Source: Eubacteriales bacterium
GTDB lineage: Bacteria > Bacillota > Clostridia > Oscillospirales > Oscillospiraceae
Assembly (NCBI GenBank): GCA_030536515.1
Contig: JAUNPV010000001.1
Span: 1 to 64,000, forward strand
DNA: 64,000 bases
Direction of reading: 5' to 3'
Shown here: positions 14,543 to 23,323 of the stretch, piece after piece
How the letters are laid out: every line of letters starts with the position of its first letter
How positions within the stretch are numbered: the first letter of the stretch is position 1
Position numbers and translations under genes: made by a program
The notes under the pieces: generated by a model
What the model was told of the DNA's origin: nothing
Databases searched by the model: none
Seen by the model: the letters and a program-made list of their open reading frames with translations, nothing else

Positions 14543-15034
14543 ATGAAAATTTTGGAAACACGCCTGGAAACCTACCCCAACGTGAAATTGATTGGAAAAC
14601 GCTACACCGATGCCGACCGGGATGAAAACGGCTCCTTCGCTCAGAAATGGGGCCAGTGGTTCCAAAACAACTGGTTTTCCCAGCTGAAAGGTGGAATCCA
14701 GGGGGTCAGCGATGATTTCGTTGGTTTGATGCGCTATACGGAGACCGGCTTTGAATACTGGATTGGCGTTCTCATGGATCCCAGGGACCCAGTGCCCGAG
14801 GGCTTTTCTTCCGTGGAAGTCCCTGGTGGAGATGTGGCGGTGAGCTTTGTCTACGGCAAGGAAGGCCCGGACATTTACGGGATGGAGGCCTACGAAGGCT
14901 CTGTGGCAGCCTGGGCGGAGCATGGCTGGGTCCCCGACCTGAACGCTTGGTACATGGAGCGCTACAACTGCCCACGCTTTACTCAGCCCGATGACCAGGG
15001 AAATGTAGTCCTGGACTATTGCGTCTGGCTTTAA
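14543..15034 (+). CDS. GyrI-like / AraC effector-binding-type protein
   Basis: A 163-residue protein resembling the SOUL/GyrI-like small-molecule-binding fold: a start of the form MKILETRLETYPNVKLIGKR, a central WFQNN..FSQLKGG segment and a C-terminal CVWL. It lacks an HTH domain. ATG 14543 has GAGGTG 4 nt upstream; an alternative ATG at 14531 overlaps the VOC stop. It is co-transcribed with acsV. Ligand and role cannot be told from sequence. Confidence 0.7.
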   Translation: MKILETRLETYPNVKLIGKRYTDADRDENGSFAQKWGQWFQNNWFSQLKGGIQGVSDDFVGLMRYTETGFEYWIGVLMDPRDPVPEGFSSVEVPGGDVAVSFVYGKEGPDIYGMEAYEGSVAAWAEHGWVPDLNAWYMERYNCPRFTQPDDQGNVVLDYCVWL

Positions 15035-15047
15035 CTGAGAGGTAACT

Positions 15048-15659
15048 ATGGAAATCGAAAATCACAAAGAAGAAGTGCCCTTTGCCCACTACGAGGCCCT
15101 GTTCCGGGCCATGGACCCGGCGGCTGCGGCGGAAAAATTTGCAGATGTCCGCTGGGACGGCCATGAGCTGTTCGTGAAGCTCCTGGGCCGGGAATTTGCC
15201 ATTGCCCACCCGGACTATTGCCTCCGGGCTCTGGACGGCGGCAGGCTCCCGCCGCTGCCTGCCCAGACCTTCCTGCTGCGGTATCTGCTGGAAAGCCGGG
15301 ACGAGGCCTGGGGCGGCACCTGGAAAACCTTCCGGGAGATGCCCTGGGGAGAAATGTACATCAAGCCCTACACCGGGCGGGTGCTGACCCGGGCGGCCTT
15401 CACCTTCGGCACCCGGGTGGCCGCTTTCCGGGCCGCTGCTGAAAAAATGGGGGCTGTGGCCCTGCCCCACGGGGATGCGGGCTACCAGTTCGACCTGATT
15501 GGCGGCTACCGGATGCAGATTCTGGTGTGGGAAGGCGACGACGAATTCCCCCCCAACGCCCAGGTCATCTACTCGGACAACTTTGCCGACGGCTTTGCGG
15601 CGGAGGACCGGGTGGTGGCGGGAGATATTCTCATTTCCGCCATTAAGGAGAATATGTAA
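15048..15659 (+). CDS. DUF3786-type protein
   Basis: A 203-residue cytoplasmic protein. The pattern (ADVRWDGHELFVKLLGREF, LLRYLL, WKTFREMPWGEMY, ALPHGDAGYQFDL, GDDEFPPNAQVIYSDNF) fits DUF3786, a family seen in anaerobes near corrinoid and C1 genes. A GAGAGG ribosome site is 13 nt after the preceding stop. The biochemical role is unknown. It closes the RACo operon before a terminator. Confidence 0.75.
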   Translation: MEIENHKEEVPFAHYEALFRAMDPAAAAEKFADVRWDGHELFVKLLGREFAIAHPDYCLRALDGGRLPPLPAQTFLLRYLLESRDEAWGGTWKTFREMPWGEMYIKPYTGRVLTRAAFTFGTRVAAFRAAAEKMGAVALPHGDAGYQFDLIGGYRMQILVWEGDDEFPPNAQVIYSDNFADGFAAEDRVVAGDILISAIKENM

Positions 15660-15667
15660 TTTTTACA

Positions 15668-15900
15668 GTAGGGGAGGGATATTATCCCTCCCGTCGGCCC
15701 CCGGCGAGGGGGCCGAAAAAAGGCCTTCCTTGACGGGAAGGCCTTTTCGGTTGAAGGCAGTTTGCTATGATTGAAACGCTCAATCCCGGCAGGGTTATCC
15801 GAAAATCCGTTTCCGGATTTTCGGCGGGAGGGATAATATCCCTCCCCTACAGAGATGCGGGTTGATGGACGGAAGCGGAACGGATAAATCCGTTCCCTAC
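15668..15900. repeat. BIME of family E REPs plus a single family B REP
   Basis: GTAG (15668-15671) with arms GGGAGGGAT/ATCCCTCCC is matched by its inverted copy ending CTAC at 15850. A lone inverted family B REP follows (15877-15900). Inside the pair are a GGCCCCC/GGGGGCC hairpin, a terminator and an AAAATCCG/CGGATTTT hairpin. Confidence 0.8.
15718..15747 (+). terminator. Terminator of the acsV operon
   Basis: AAAAGGCCTTCC pairs with GGAAGGCCTTTT around a 6-nt loop. It is embedded in the family E BIME. Confidence 0.7.
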
Positions 15901-15914
15901 GGTGACAAAAGGGA

Positions 15915-15941
15915 CCCCGGCACGGAATTTCCGTGCCGGGG
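15915..15941 (-). terminator. Terminator of the EF-G-like gene
   Basis: A long stem (CCCCGGCACGG / CCGTGCCGGGG) with T-runs outside lies 14 bp past the stop of the minus-strand gene. Confidence 0.75.
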
Positions 15942-15954
15942 TTTTGCAGCTTAA

Positions 15955-18015
15955 TTATTCTTCATTAGCCTCGGCGATAATCTTGGCCTGGTTGCCCTTG
16001 GGGACTTCCTCGTAGCGGACGAACTCCAGGGTGAAGGAGCCTCTGGCCTGGGTCATGGCACGCAGGTCGATGGCGTAGCTGCTCATTTCGGCCATGGGGA
16101 CCTCGGCCTCGATGACGGTGTTGCCGTCGGCATCGGGGTTCATGCCCATGGGGCGGCCACGGCGCTTGCTCAAATCGCCCATAACGTCGCCCACGTAGCT
16201 GTCCGGCACGGTGACGGCCAGAGCGCCGATGGGCTCCAGGAGGGTGGGGTTGGCCTGGGGCATGGCCTCCTTGTAGGCCAGGATGGCGGCCAGCTTAAAG
16301 GCCATTTCGTTGGAGTCCACGGGGTGGTAGGAGCCGTCGTACAGCACGGCCTTCAGGCCCACCAGAGGGTAGCCGGCCAGGGGACCCTTCTGAACGGCCT
16401 CCTGAATGCCCTTTTCCACGGCGGGGTAGAAGTTCCGGGGCACGGAGCCGCCGAAGACCTCCTCGGCGAAAATCATCTCGTCGGACTCGTCCTGGGGCTC
16501 AAAGCGAATCCACACGTCGCCGAACTGGCCGGAGCCGCCGGTCTGCTTCTTGTGGCGGCCGTGGGCCTGGACAGTCTTTTTAATCTTTTCCCGGTAGGCA
16601 ACCTTGGCGGGGAACAGCACGGCATCCACGCCAAAGCGGGATTTCAGCTTGGAAACCAGCACGTCCAGCTGCTGATCGCCGGCACCGGACAGGACCAGCT
16701 GCTTGGTTTCGGCGTTGTTCACCAGATGGAAGGAGGGGTCCTCCTCGTTCAGCCGGTTCAGGCCCATGCCAACCTTGTCCTCCTGGCCCTTGACCTTGGG
16801 GGCGATGGCCATGGAATAGCAGGCGGGGGCGTAGGGAATCTGCTTCAGAGCAACCACCTTGCGGGGGTCGCAGAGGGTGTCGCCGGTTTTGACCTTGTCC
16901 ATCTTGCCGATGGCACCGATGTCGCCGCAGGAGAGAATCTTGACCTCGTTGGCCTTCTTGCCGCACATGGCGTACAGACGGCCCAGCTTCTCGGTTTCGC
17001 CGGTGCGGGCGTTGATGAGGGTGGTGTCGGAGGTGATTTCACCGGACAGCACCTTGATGTAGGAATACTTGCCGTACTGGTCGGACACGGTCTTCCAGAC
17101 GAAGGCAGAGGGCACGCCGCCGGGGGAGACCACGAATTCCTCCACCTTGCCGTCCATGGTGGTGGCCTTGTGATAGTTGCCCTCCATGGGGTTGGGCAGC
17201 AGGTCGATGATGTGGTCCATGAGCATGAGGCTGCCCAGGCAGTTGATGCCGGAGCCGCAGAGCACGGGGAACAGGCTCAGCTCCCGGACACCCTGGTGCA
17301 GGCCCGTAATCATTTCACGGTAGGTGAAGTCGTCGCCCTCGAAGAAGCGGTCCATGAGGGCCTCGTCGGTCTCGGCCACGGCCTCCTTCAGCGCATCGTT
17401 GAATTCCTCAATGACGCTGACCTTGTCCTCGGGCACCTCAATCTCCACCCGCTTCAGGCTGCGCATTTCATAGGCACGCTTGTTCAGCACGTCGATGATG
17501 CCGGTGACCTTCTTGGAGGCATCCCAGATGGGCACCACCACAGGGGCGATTTTGTTGCCGTACCGGGCCCGGAGGGCCTCGAAGGTGGCGTTATAGTCGG
17601 AGTGGTCCTCGTCCACCTTGGAGATGTAGATGAACCGGGGCATATTGCGCTGCTCACAGTATTTCCAGGCCTTTTCAAAGCCCACGGTGATGCCGTCCTT
17701 GGCGGAGCACACCAGAATGGCGGCGTCGGCGGCCCGGAGGGCCTCCATGACGGCACCGGAGAAGTCAAAGGCGCCGGGGGTGTCCAGGACGTTGATTTTG
17801 ATGTTCTTGTATTCCAGGGGGACCACGGCGGTGGAGATGGAAATATTGCGGCGAATCTCCTCGGGGTCATAGTCGCAAACGGTGTTGCCGTCGGCATTTT
17901 TGCCCATACGGTCGATGGCACCGGTCATGTACAGTAAGCTCTCTGCCAGGGCGGTCTTGCCGCTGCCGCTGTGGCCCAGCAGGCAGATGTTTCGGATCGA
18001 ATTAACGGTATACAT
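15955..18015 (-). CDS. Elongation factor G-like translational GTPase
   Basis: A 686-residue five-domain GTPase of the FusA2/EF-G paralogue type. G1 is GHSGSGKT (residues 11-18), G3 DTPGAFDF, and the G4 position reads SKVDED, where canonical EF-G has NKxD. Domains II to V follow, ending YAIDLRAMTQARGSFTLEF. These divergent motifs separate it from the housekeeping EF-G. The ATG at 18015 has AAAGGAG upstream; the longer frame is not needed. It may support ribosome recycling or stress translation, but that is not readable here. Confidence 0.9.
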   Translation of the reverse strand: MYTVNSIRNICLLGHSGSGKTALAESLLYMTGAIDRMGKNADGNTVCDYDPEEIRRNISISTAVVPLEYKNIKINVLDTPGAFDFSGAVMEALRAADAAILVCSAKDGITVGFEKAWKYCEQRNMPRFIYISKVDEDHSDYNATFEALRARYGNKIAPVVVPIWDASKKVTGIIDVLNKRAYEMRSLKRVEIEVPEDKVSVIEEFNDALKEAVAETDEALMDRFFEGDDFTYREMITGLHQGVRELSLFPVLCGSGINCLGSLMLMDHIIDLLPNPMEGNYHKATTMDGKVEEFVVSPGGVPSAFVWKTVSDQYGKYSYIKVLSGEITSDTTLINARTGETEKLGRLYAMCGKKANEVKILSCGDIGAIGKMDKVKTGDTLCDPRKVVALKQIPYAPACYSMAIAPKVKGQEDKVGMGLNRLNEEDPSFHLVNNAETKQLVLSGAGDQQLDVLVSKLKSRFGVDAVLFPAKVAYREKIKKTVQAHGRHKKQTGGSGQFGDVWIRFEPQDESDEMIFAEEVFGGSVPRNFYPAVEKGIQEAVQKGPLAGYPLVGLKAVLYDGSYHPVDSNEMAFKLAAILAYKEAMPQANPTLLEPIGALAVTVPDSYVGDVMGDLSKRRGRPMGMNPDADGNTVIEAEVPMAEMSSYAIDLRAMTQARGSFTLEFVRYEEVPKGNQAKIIAEANEE

Positions 18016-18079
18016 TGTTGTTCTTAACTCCTTTCGGGAAGGCAATGCTTCCATTGGGCGCGGACACCCGAATAGCGAC

Positions 18080-18108
18080 ATTATACACGAATTCCGCCCT
18101 GATTGCAA
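18080..18108 (-). promoter_or_regulatory. Promoter of the EF-G-like gene
   Basis: On the minus strand TTGCAA (18108-18103) and TATAAT (18085-18080) are 17 bp apart, about 65 bp upstream of the start. Confidence 0.65.
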
Positions 18109-18263
18109 TGCTTATTTTCGTCAAACTGCAAAATTGTGTAAATTGATAGACGGACATCTGTTTTTCTGGGCAAAACATACAAAAATAGAGGGGCGGTTTG
18201 TGGCAGGTTAAACAAGGAACTGTCCGTCACTCGGTGGGGGAGGGCGGCGGCTGGTGAAATAAA

Positions 18264-18293
18264 ACTTGGGTGGTGCGTGAGCACCACCCAAGT
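18264..18293 (-). terminator. Terminator of the degV-family gene
   Basis: A 13-bp perfect stem (ACTTGGGTGGTGC / GCACCACCCAAGT) is followed on the minus strand by TTTTATTT. Confidence 0.85.
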
Positions 18294-18304
18294 CTATGCA
18301 GATT

Positions 18305-19135
18305 TTATCCCTCAAAGCCCACCAGCAGGCCGCCCTTTTCTGCGTAGAAGCAGCACAGGCCGCCGCAGGGGGAGATGGTCACGTCCAGGCCGGGGTACTC
18401 CGCCTCCAGAATGCCCTTCAGGGTACCGGCGGCCTGGGGGTTGCCGGAGTGGGCGATGCGGACCTTGCCGCCGGTGAAGCGCTTGTTCTTCATTTCCTTC
18501 ACCAGCAGGTCCATGCCCTTTTTCTCGCCCCGGGCCTTGTGTAGCTGCTGGAGAAAGCCGTCGTCGCTGGCCTGGCCCACAATGCGGATGTTCAAAAAGC
18601 CCACGGCCTTGGCAATCAGCGGGGACACACGGCCGTTTTTGGCCAGGTTGTCCAGGGATTCCAGCAGAACCAGCAGGTGGGTGGACTTCATATAGGCCCG
18701 GATTTTGGCCTCAATCTCCCCAAAGGACAGGCCCTCCCGGATCAGCTCACCCAGCTTTTCCACAATCAGCACCATCTCCGGGCCGGTGGACAGGGAGTCC
18801 AGCACGCACACCTGACGGCCGGGGTGCTCCTGCTCATAGGCCTGCTTGGCCTGGACGGCGGCGTTGCAGCAGCCGGACAGCTGGCTGGTGATGGCCACGG
18901 CGAACACATACTCCGCCTCCCCAAAGGCATCCAGCCACTCGCCCACGTTGGGGCAGGAGGTGCCAGAGCGGCCCTTGTAGGCGGCCAGCTCCTCCAGCAT
19001 CACGTCGGTGTCCAGGCTCAGGTCGTCTACGTATTCCTTTTCATCGGTGACGATTTTCAGGGGGACGCTGGCGTAGGGAACGCCCTCAAAGGAGAGCAGA
19101 TTGGCGGAAGAATCCGCAACGATTTTCATATTCAT
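18305..19135 (-). CDS. DegV-family fatty-acid-binding protein
   Basis: A 276-residue DegV/FakB-type protein. The N-terminus MNMKIVADSSANL carries the conserved DSS motif, the middle has the TSCPNVGEW and SQLSGCCNAA lipid-contact regions, and the end is GGLLVGFEG. Family members bind fatty acids for phosphorylation by FakA. ATG 19135 has GAGGT 6 nt upstream. It is divergent from a DUF1836 gene, a common pairing in Clostridia, and the two genes have mirror-image promoters. Confidence 0.88.
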   Translation of the reverse strand: MNMKIVADSSANLLSFEGVPYASVPLKIVTDEKEYVDDLSLDTDVMLEELAAYKGRSGTSCPNVGEWLDAFGEAEYVFAVAITSQLSGCCNAAVQAKQAYEQEHPGRQVCVLDSLSTGPEMVLIVEKLGELIREGLSFGEIEAKIRAYMKSTHLLVLLESLDNLAKNGRVSPLIAKAVGFLNIRIVGQASDDGFLQQLHKARGEKKGMDLLVKEMKNKRFTGGKVRIAHSGNPQAAGTLKGILEAEYPGLDVTISPCGGLCCFYAEKGGLLVGFEG

Positions 19136-19187
19136 GGCAATACCTCGTTTATATCTCCGGCTCATCGGGTTTTTAATATCTGATGAC

Positions 19188-19216
19188 ATTATATCAATGT
19201 GGTATCAGAATGTCAA
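19188..19216 (-). promoter_or_regulatory. Consensus promoter for the degV-family gene
   Basis: On the minus strand TTGACA (19216-19211) and TATAAT (19193-19188) are 17 bp apart, a perfect consensus match. Confidence 0.85.
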
Positions 19217-19242
19217 GGATATCTTATGGCGAGTTTTTGATA

Positions 19243-19271
19243 TTGACATTTCGGGGTTCTGAATATATAAT
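19243..19271 (+). promoter_or_regulatory. Consensus promoter for the DUF1836 gene
   Basis: TTGACA (19243-19248) and TATAAT (19266-19271) are 17 bp apart. The -10 box overlaps the ATG at 19270, which rules out that ATG as the translation start. Confidence 0.85.
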
Positions 19272-19287
19272 GAACTCGGTGATTTTT

Positions 19288-19809
19288 ATGAAGCAAGAAA
19301 CGAAAAAAATGCTGGGTGCCTCGTTCCAGGGCTTTCGGATGCCCCGGTACAGCGAAATTCCCAATGTGGGGCTGTATCTGGAGCAGGCGGCCAAATACAT
19401 CTCCGGCTATCTGGCCCCCCTGGGGGACTGCGCCATGACCTCCTCCATGATCAGCAATTACGTCAAGCGGGGCCTCATTGCCTCCCCGGTGAAAAAGCAG
19501 TACACCCGGGACCAGATTGCCTATCTGTTTTTCATTGCGGTGGGGAAGAACATCCTGTCCCTGGACGGCCTGTCCAATTTCTTCCGGGTCCAGCAGCACA
19601 GCTACAGCCTGGAGGTGGCCTACGATTATTTCTGCGACCAGTTCGAGGCGACGCTGCAGTTCACCTTTGAAAATACCGACACCATCGAGGACATCAACGA
19701 CAACGCCAGCGACGAAAAGCGGCTGCTGTTCACCTGCATCGCCGCCGTGGTGTCCAAGGTGTACGTGGAAAAATGCCTGGAGGCCATCGCCGCCGGGGAA
19801 ACGGAATAG
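19288..19809 (+). CDS. DUF1836 protein, MerR-like DNA-binding regulator
   Basis: A 173-residue protein. DUF1836 spans about residues 20-140, with a winged-helix-like SSMISNYVKRGLIASPVKKQYTRDQIAYL that resembles MerR DNA-binding segments. The start is set at 19288 because GGTGAT lies 4 nt upstream and the promoter -10 box covers the earlier ATG (19270). It is divergent from the DegV gene and likely regulates it. The effector is unknown. Confidence 0.85.
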   Translation: MKQETKKMLGASFQGFRMPRYSEIPNVGLYLEQAAKYISGYLAPLGDCAMTSSMISNYVKRGLIASPVKKQYTRDQIAYLFFIAVGKNILSLDGLSNFFRVQQHSYSLEVAYDYFCDQFEATLQFTFENTDTIEDINDNASDEKRLLFTCIAAVVSKVYVEKCLEAIAAGETE

Positions 19810-19825
19810 GTTCAAGGATTCAGAA

Positions 19826-19961
19826 TGTCATTGCGAAACCAGTCCGCAGACTGGTTGTGGCAATCCGTATTTCCTGCGGCGCAGGGCGCCGCGCGATGCT
19901 TTGCATCCCAGGGGAGGCGGATTGCCACAGCCAGTGCAGCGGCACTGGCTTCGCAATGACA
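19826..19961. repeat. Family C repeat, full form
   Basis: Terminal inverted repeats TGTCATTGCGAAACCAG and CTGGCTTCGCAATGACA flank inner TGTGGCAATCCG / CGGATTGCCACA repeats. The centre is a short GC palindrome. Confidence 0.8.
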
Positions 19962-19993
19962 TCTTATTTTTATATACGATTTCCCAAAACACA

Positions 19994-20022
19994 TTGACTT
20001 TTCTGTCGGTTTGTGAAATAAT
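19994..20022 (+). promoter_or_regulatory. Promoter of aspS
   Basis: TTGACT (19994-19999) and AATAAT (20017-20022) are 17 bp apart, about 41 bp upstream of aspS. Confidence 0.6.
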
Positions 20023-20062
20023 GTACAGGTTGAATATTACCTTTAGAAAGAGGCTTTTAGCT

Positions 20063-21832
20063 ATGATGCAATCCAGAACACATACCTGCGGCCAGCTGCG
20101 GCTGGGCGATGCCGGGAAGAACGTGACCATTGTCGGCTGGATGGAGAACCTCCGGGAGGTCGGCTCCAACTTCGCCTTCCTGGTGCTGCGGGATTACTAC
20201 GGCACCACCCAGGTGGTCATTGAGAATGAGGACATGATGCGCATTGTCAAGGGCATCAACAAGGAGTCCACCATTTCCGTCACCGGCACCGTCCGGGAGC
20301 GGGAGAGCAAAAATGCAAAGCTCGCCACCGGCGAGATTGAGGTGGTGCCCTCCGCCATTGAGATTCTGGGCAAGTGCCGCCACAACCAGCTGCCCTTTGA
20401 AATCAACAAGTCCAAGGATGCCGACGAGAACGTGCGGCTGAAATACCGGTTCCTGGACCTGCGCAACCCTGCTGTGAAATCCAACATCGTTCTGCGCTGC
20501 CAGGTGGTGGCCGAGCTGCGGCGGCTGATGACCGAGAAGGGCTTCCTGGAAATCACCACCCCCATCCTCACCGCCTCCTCCCCCGAGGGCGCCCGGGACT
20601 ATCTGGTCCCCGCCCGGAACCACCCCGGCAAGTTCTATGCCCTGCCCCAGGCTCCCCAGCAGTTCAAGCAGCTGCTGATGACCTCCGGCTTTGACCGCTA
20701 TTTCCAGATTGCCCCCTGCTTCCGGGACGAGGATGCCCGGGCCGACCGGACCCCCGGCGAGTTCTATCAGCTGGATATGGAAATGGCCTTCGCCACCCAG
20801 GAGGACGTGCTGTCCACCCTGGAGGACGTGCTGGTGCCCGTGTTCCGGAAGTTCGGCAAGTACAGCCGGGTTTCCTCTGCTCCCTTCCGCCACATCCCCT
20901 ACAACGAGGCCATGGAGCGCTACGGCTCCGACAAGCCGGACCTGCGCATTGACCTGGAAATCCGGGACATCACCGATGTGGTCCAGGGCTGCGGCTTCGG
21001 CCCCTTCGAGGGCAGCACCGTCAAGGCGGTGGCTGTGGACAACTTCACCCAGGCCAGAAAGTGGATTGACAAGCTCCTGGCCGATGTGGAGGTCCAGACC
21101 GGCAGCAAGGCCTGCTGGGTGAAGGTGGACGAAAACGGCCAGCTCACCGGCGGCGTTTCCAAGTTCCTGGGGGATTGCACCGCCGCTCTGACGGAAAAGC
21201 TGAACCTGAAGCCCGGCAGCTTCGTCTGCATGGCCGCCGGCAAGAAGGCTGTGGCCCAGAAAACCGCCGGTGTTATCCGCACCATGCTTGGCAAGCGGGT
21301 CCCCGGCCACTTTGACGAGGACCAGTACGCTCTGTGCTGGATTGTGGACTTCCCCATGTATGAGCTGGGGGAGGAGTCCGGGGAGCTGGAATTCTGCCAC
21401 AACCCCTTCTCCATGCCCCAGGGCGGCCTGAAGGCCCTGGAGGAGGCCGAGGGCGACGTGGAAAAGCTGCTTGCCATCAACGCCGACCAGTACGATTTGG
21501 TGTGCAACGGCTACGAGTCAGCCTCCGGCGCGGTCCGGAACCACGACCCCGAGATTATGGTCAAGGCCTTCGAAATGGTGGGCCTGGGCGAGGAGGACGT
21601 GAAGGCCAAGTTCCCCGCCATGTACAACGCCTTCACCTACGGTGCACCCCCCCACGCAGGCGCAGCCCCCGGCGTGGACCGGCTCATCATGCTGCTGACC
21701 GGCGAGGAGTCCATCCGGGAGGTCATCACCTTCCCCATGAACAAGAACGCCCAGGACCTGATGATGGGCGCCCCCACCACCGTAGACCAGAGCCAGCTGG
21801 ACACCGTGCATATTGCACTGGTGGAGGAATAA
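20063..21832 (+). CDS. Aspartyl-tRNA synthetase AspS
   Basis: A 589-residue bacterial-type class II enzyme. The N-terminal OB anticodon-binding domain (about residues 10-110) is followed by the catalytic core: motif 2 PCFRDEDARADR, and motif 3 GAAPGVDRLIML near the C-terminus. The GAD insertion typical of bacterial AspRS lies between. ATG 20063 or the adjacent ATG 20066 is the start, with AGAAAGAGG upstream. A promoter and a terminator delimit it as a single-gene unit. Whether it is discriminating cannot be judged from sequence alone. Confidence 0.95.
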   Translation: MMQSRTHTCGQLRLGDAGKNVTIVGWMENLREVGSNFAFLVLRDYYGTTQVVIENEDMMRIVKGINKESTISVTGTVRERESKNAKLATGEIEVVPSAIEILGKCRHNQLPFEINKSKDADENVRLKYRFLDLRNPAVKSNIVLRCQVVAELRRLMTEKGFLEITTPILTASSPEGARDYLVPARNHPGKFYALPQAPQQFKQLLMTSGFDRYFQIAPCFRDEDARADRTPGEFYQLDMEMAFATQEDVLSTLEDVLVPVFRKFGKYSRVSSAPFRHIPYNEAMERYGSDKPDLRIDLEIRDITDVVQGCGFGPFEGSTVKAVAVDNFTQARKWIDKLLADVEVQTGSKACWVKVDENGQLTGGVSKFLGDCTAALTEKLNLKPGSFVCMAAGKKAVAQKTAGVIRTMLGKRVPGHFDEDQYALCWIVDFPMYELGEESGELEFCHNPFSMPQGGLKALEEAEGDVEKLLAINADQYDLVCNGYESASGAVRNHDPEIMVKAFEMVGLGEEDVKAKFPAMYNAFTYGAPPHAGAAPGVDRLIMLLTGEESIREVITFPMNKNAQDLMMGAPTTVDQSQLDTVHIALVEE

Positions 21833-21839
21833 GAATTCG

Positions 21840-21868
21840 ACAGCCCCGCCTTTCGGCGGGGCTGTTTT
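21840..21868 (+). terminator. Terminator of aspS
   Basis: ACAGCCCCGCC pairs with GGCGGGGCTGT around TTTC, followed by TTTT. Confidence 0.9.
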
Positions 21869-21892
21869 GCTGTGGAATGACGGACAGCCACC

Positions 21893-22074
21893 GTAGGGGC
21901 GGGTCACTATAGATTAAGGAGCGATTGCCACCGGCAATCGTTCTATTTTAATCTGCTGCGCAGAGCACCACCCGCCCGTCGGTCCCCGGCGAGGGGGCCG
22001 CAGCCGGCTTTATCGGAAAGCCGGTTCATCCATCGCAGCGGTCAAAGCGGCACGTCCGGGAGGCCGTGCCCTAC
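21893..22074. repeat. Composite BIME: family E-type REP (interrupted) and family F REP
   Basis: GTAG (21893-21896) and GGGCGGGT begin a REP whose matching arm ACCCGCCC appears only at 21970 because a 65-bp mini-element sits in the loop. GGCCCCC-type and CCGGCTTT-type hairpins follow, then an inverted family F REP (GGCACG...CGTGCC-type, CTAC at 22071-22074). Confidence 0.75.
21905..21969. repeat. Nested 65-bp mini-element G, copy 1
   Basis: It is inserted exactly between the REP arms GGGCGGGT and ACCCGCCC. It carries an ATTGCCACCGGCAAT palindrome, a TTCTATTTTAATCTGC stretch and ends GCAGAGCACC. Copies are at 33131, 44452 and 45579. Confidence 0.7.
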
Positions 22075-22137
22075 GGACGCAAAGCCGTGGGAGGGGGCGG
22101 TATGTCATTGTGCACCGCTTCTGGCAGCGCACTCAAT

Positions 22138-22347
22138 ACCTTCCCCCCGGGGGAAGGTGGCACGGCGCAAGCCGTGACGGATGAGGAATGCGGGCGGCGA
22201 GGTTGGATGATAGAAACGTTGGTGCCTTCTGAATGGTAAACGATACCTGCCAGCAAGCCCGTACCTGTACCGCACATTACGTTATCGCCCGCATTCCTCA
22301 TCCGCCCCAGTGTGCGCACTGGGGCACCTTCCCCCCCGGGGGAAGGT
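22138..22347. repeat. Family D repeat, full 210-bp copy
   Basis: Palindromes ACCTTCCCCC-GGGGGAAGGT lie at both ends. Inner hairpins are GCACGGCGCAAGCCGTG on the left and CCCAGTGTGCGCACTGGG on the right. An inverted pair GATGAGGAATGCGGGC / GCCCGCATTCCTCATC surrounds a variable core of about 100 bp. No open frame is conserved in it. Confidence 0.8.
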
Positions 22348-22428
22348 TTTTGGTGCGCAGAAAAAATTCGGAATTGTTGTTTAATATCCCACATACCCGT
22401 CTATACTCAGCTTCGGAGGTGCTTATTT

Positions 22429-23109
22429 ATGAGCAATAACAAACGAAGCGGCAGCTTTGGCGGGAAGGGCTACTACATAGCCCTGATCCTGTGCGCGGCT
22501 GCCATTGGGATCACCGGCTATCTGTATGCCAAAAACGACAATCCGATTCAGGAGGTCTCTGTCATTGAGACCGGGGAGGAGGTGCTGGCGGGGACGACGG
22601 AGGATGTGCCTGCGCTGGCCACCCTGCCCCAGCAGACCACCCAGCCTGCCCCGGTTCCCACGGTGCCGGAAACCAAGCCTGCGGTGAAAAGCACGCTGAA
22701 AACCATGGCTCCGGTGCCCGGGGACTCCATTTCCGGGTTCTCCGTGGAGGCGCTGAGCTACAACCAGACCACCCGGGACTGGCGGGTCCACAACGGGGTG
22801 GACCTGGCCTGTGAGGAGGGGGAGCCTGTGGCGGCGGCTGCCGCCGGGGAGGTGTACACCACCTATGAGGACGACGCTCTGGGCTGCACCGTGGTCATCC
22901 ACCACCAGGACGGCTACACCACCCACTACGCAAGCCTGGCCGAGAAGCTGGCGGTGAAGCCCGGGGACCGGGTGGAAATGGGCCAGGTCATCGGCTATGC
23001 CTCGGACTCCGCCATCACAGAGTCCACCATTGGGGCTCACGTCCATTTCAGCGTATCCAACGCCCAGGGGGCCGTGGACCCAGCCGAGTTTTTGGCACTG
23101 GGACAGTAA
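22429..23109 (+). CDS. M23-family (LytM) membrane-anchored peptidase, SpoIIQ-like
   Basis: A 226-residue protein. One N-terminal membrane helix (about residues 16-36) is followed by a Thr/Pro-rich linker (about 60-85) and a C-terminal LytM domain. Zinc ligands are apparent: His and Asp in HNGVDL, and the HxH of GAHVHFS. A retained HxxxD/HxH set suggests an active endopeptidase, as in clostridial SpoIIQ. ATG 22429 has GGAGGT upstream; the longer frame reads a repeat. With Spo0A present, a role at the engulfing forespore is plausible but unproven. Confidence 0.85.
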   Translation: MSNNKRSGSFGGKGYYIALILCAAAIGITGYLYAKNDNPIQEVSVIETGEEVLAGTTEDVPALATLPQQTTQPAPVPTVPETKPAVKSTLKTMAPVPGDSISGFSVEALSYNQTTRDWRVHNGVDLACEEGEPVAAAAAGEVYTTYEDDALGCTVVIHHQDGYTTHYASLAEKLAVKPGDRVEMGQVIGYASDSAITESTIGAHVHFSVSNAQGAVDPAEFLALGQ

Positions 23110-23323
23110 AACATCCTGTCATTGCGAGACGTGCACCCAAGGCTCCCCTTGCACAGGGGAGGCGCTGCCGGGCATCCGGCATTGTGACACAGGTTTGCAA
23201 TGGAAAATCAATCTCTTTCTCCTCCTTGTATGGCCGCCGGGTTTCCGGCGGCCAACTTTTTTGTGGAAAAATGGCCGGCGGTGTGATACAATGCCCTCAA
23301 GAACAGTGCGAGGAGGCATTTTT

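Noticed and set aside
21893..22074. GTAG hairpins read simply as terminators
   Set aside because: They lack a T-run, occur as inverted pairs in operon interiors and next to true terminators, and share a fixed GTAG/CTAC foot.
22138..22347. Family D repeats as CRISPR arrays
   Set aside because: Copies are dispersed single elements with internal inverted repeats, not regularly spaced direct repeats, and no cas genes are present.
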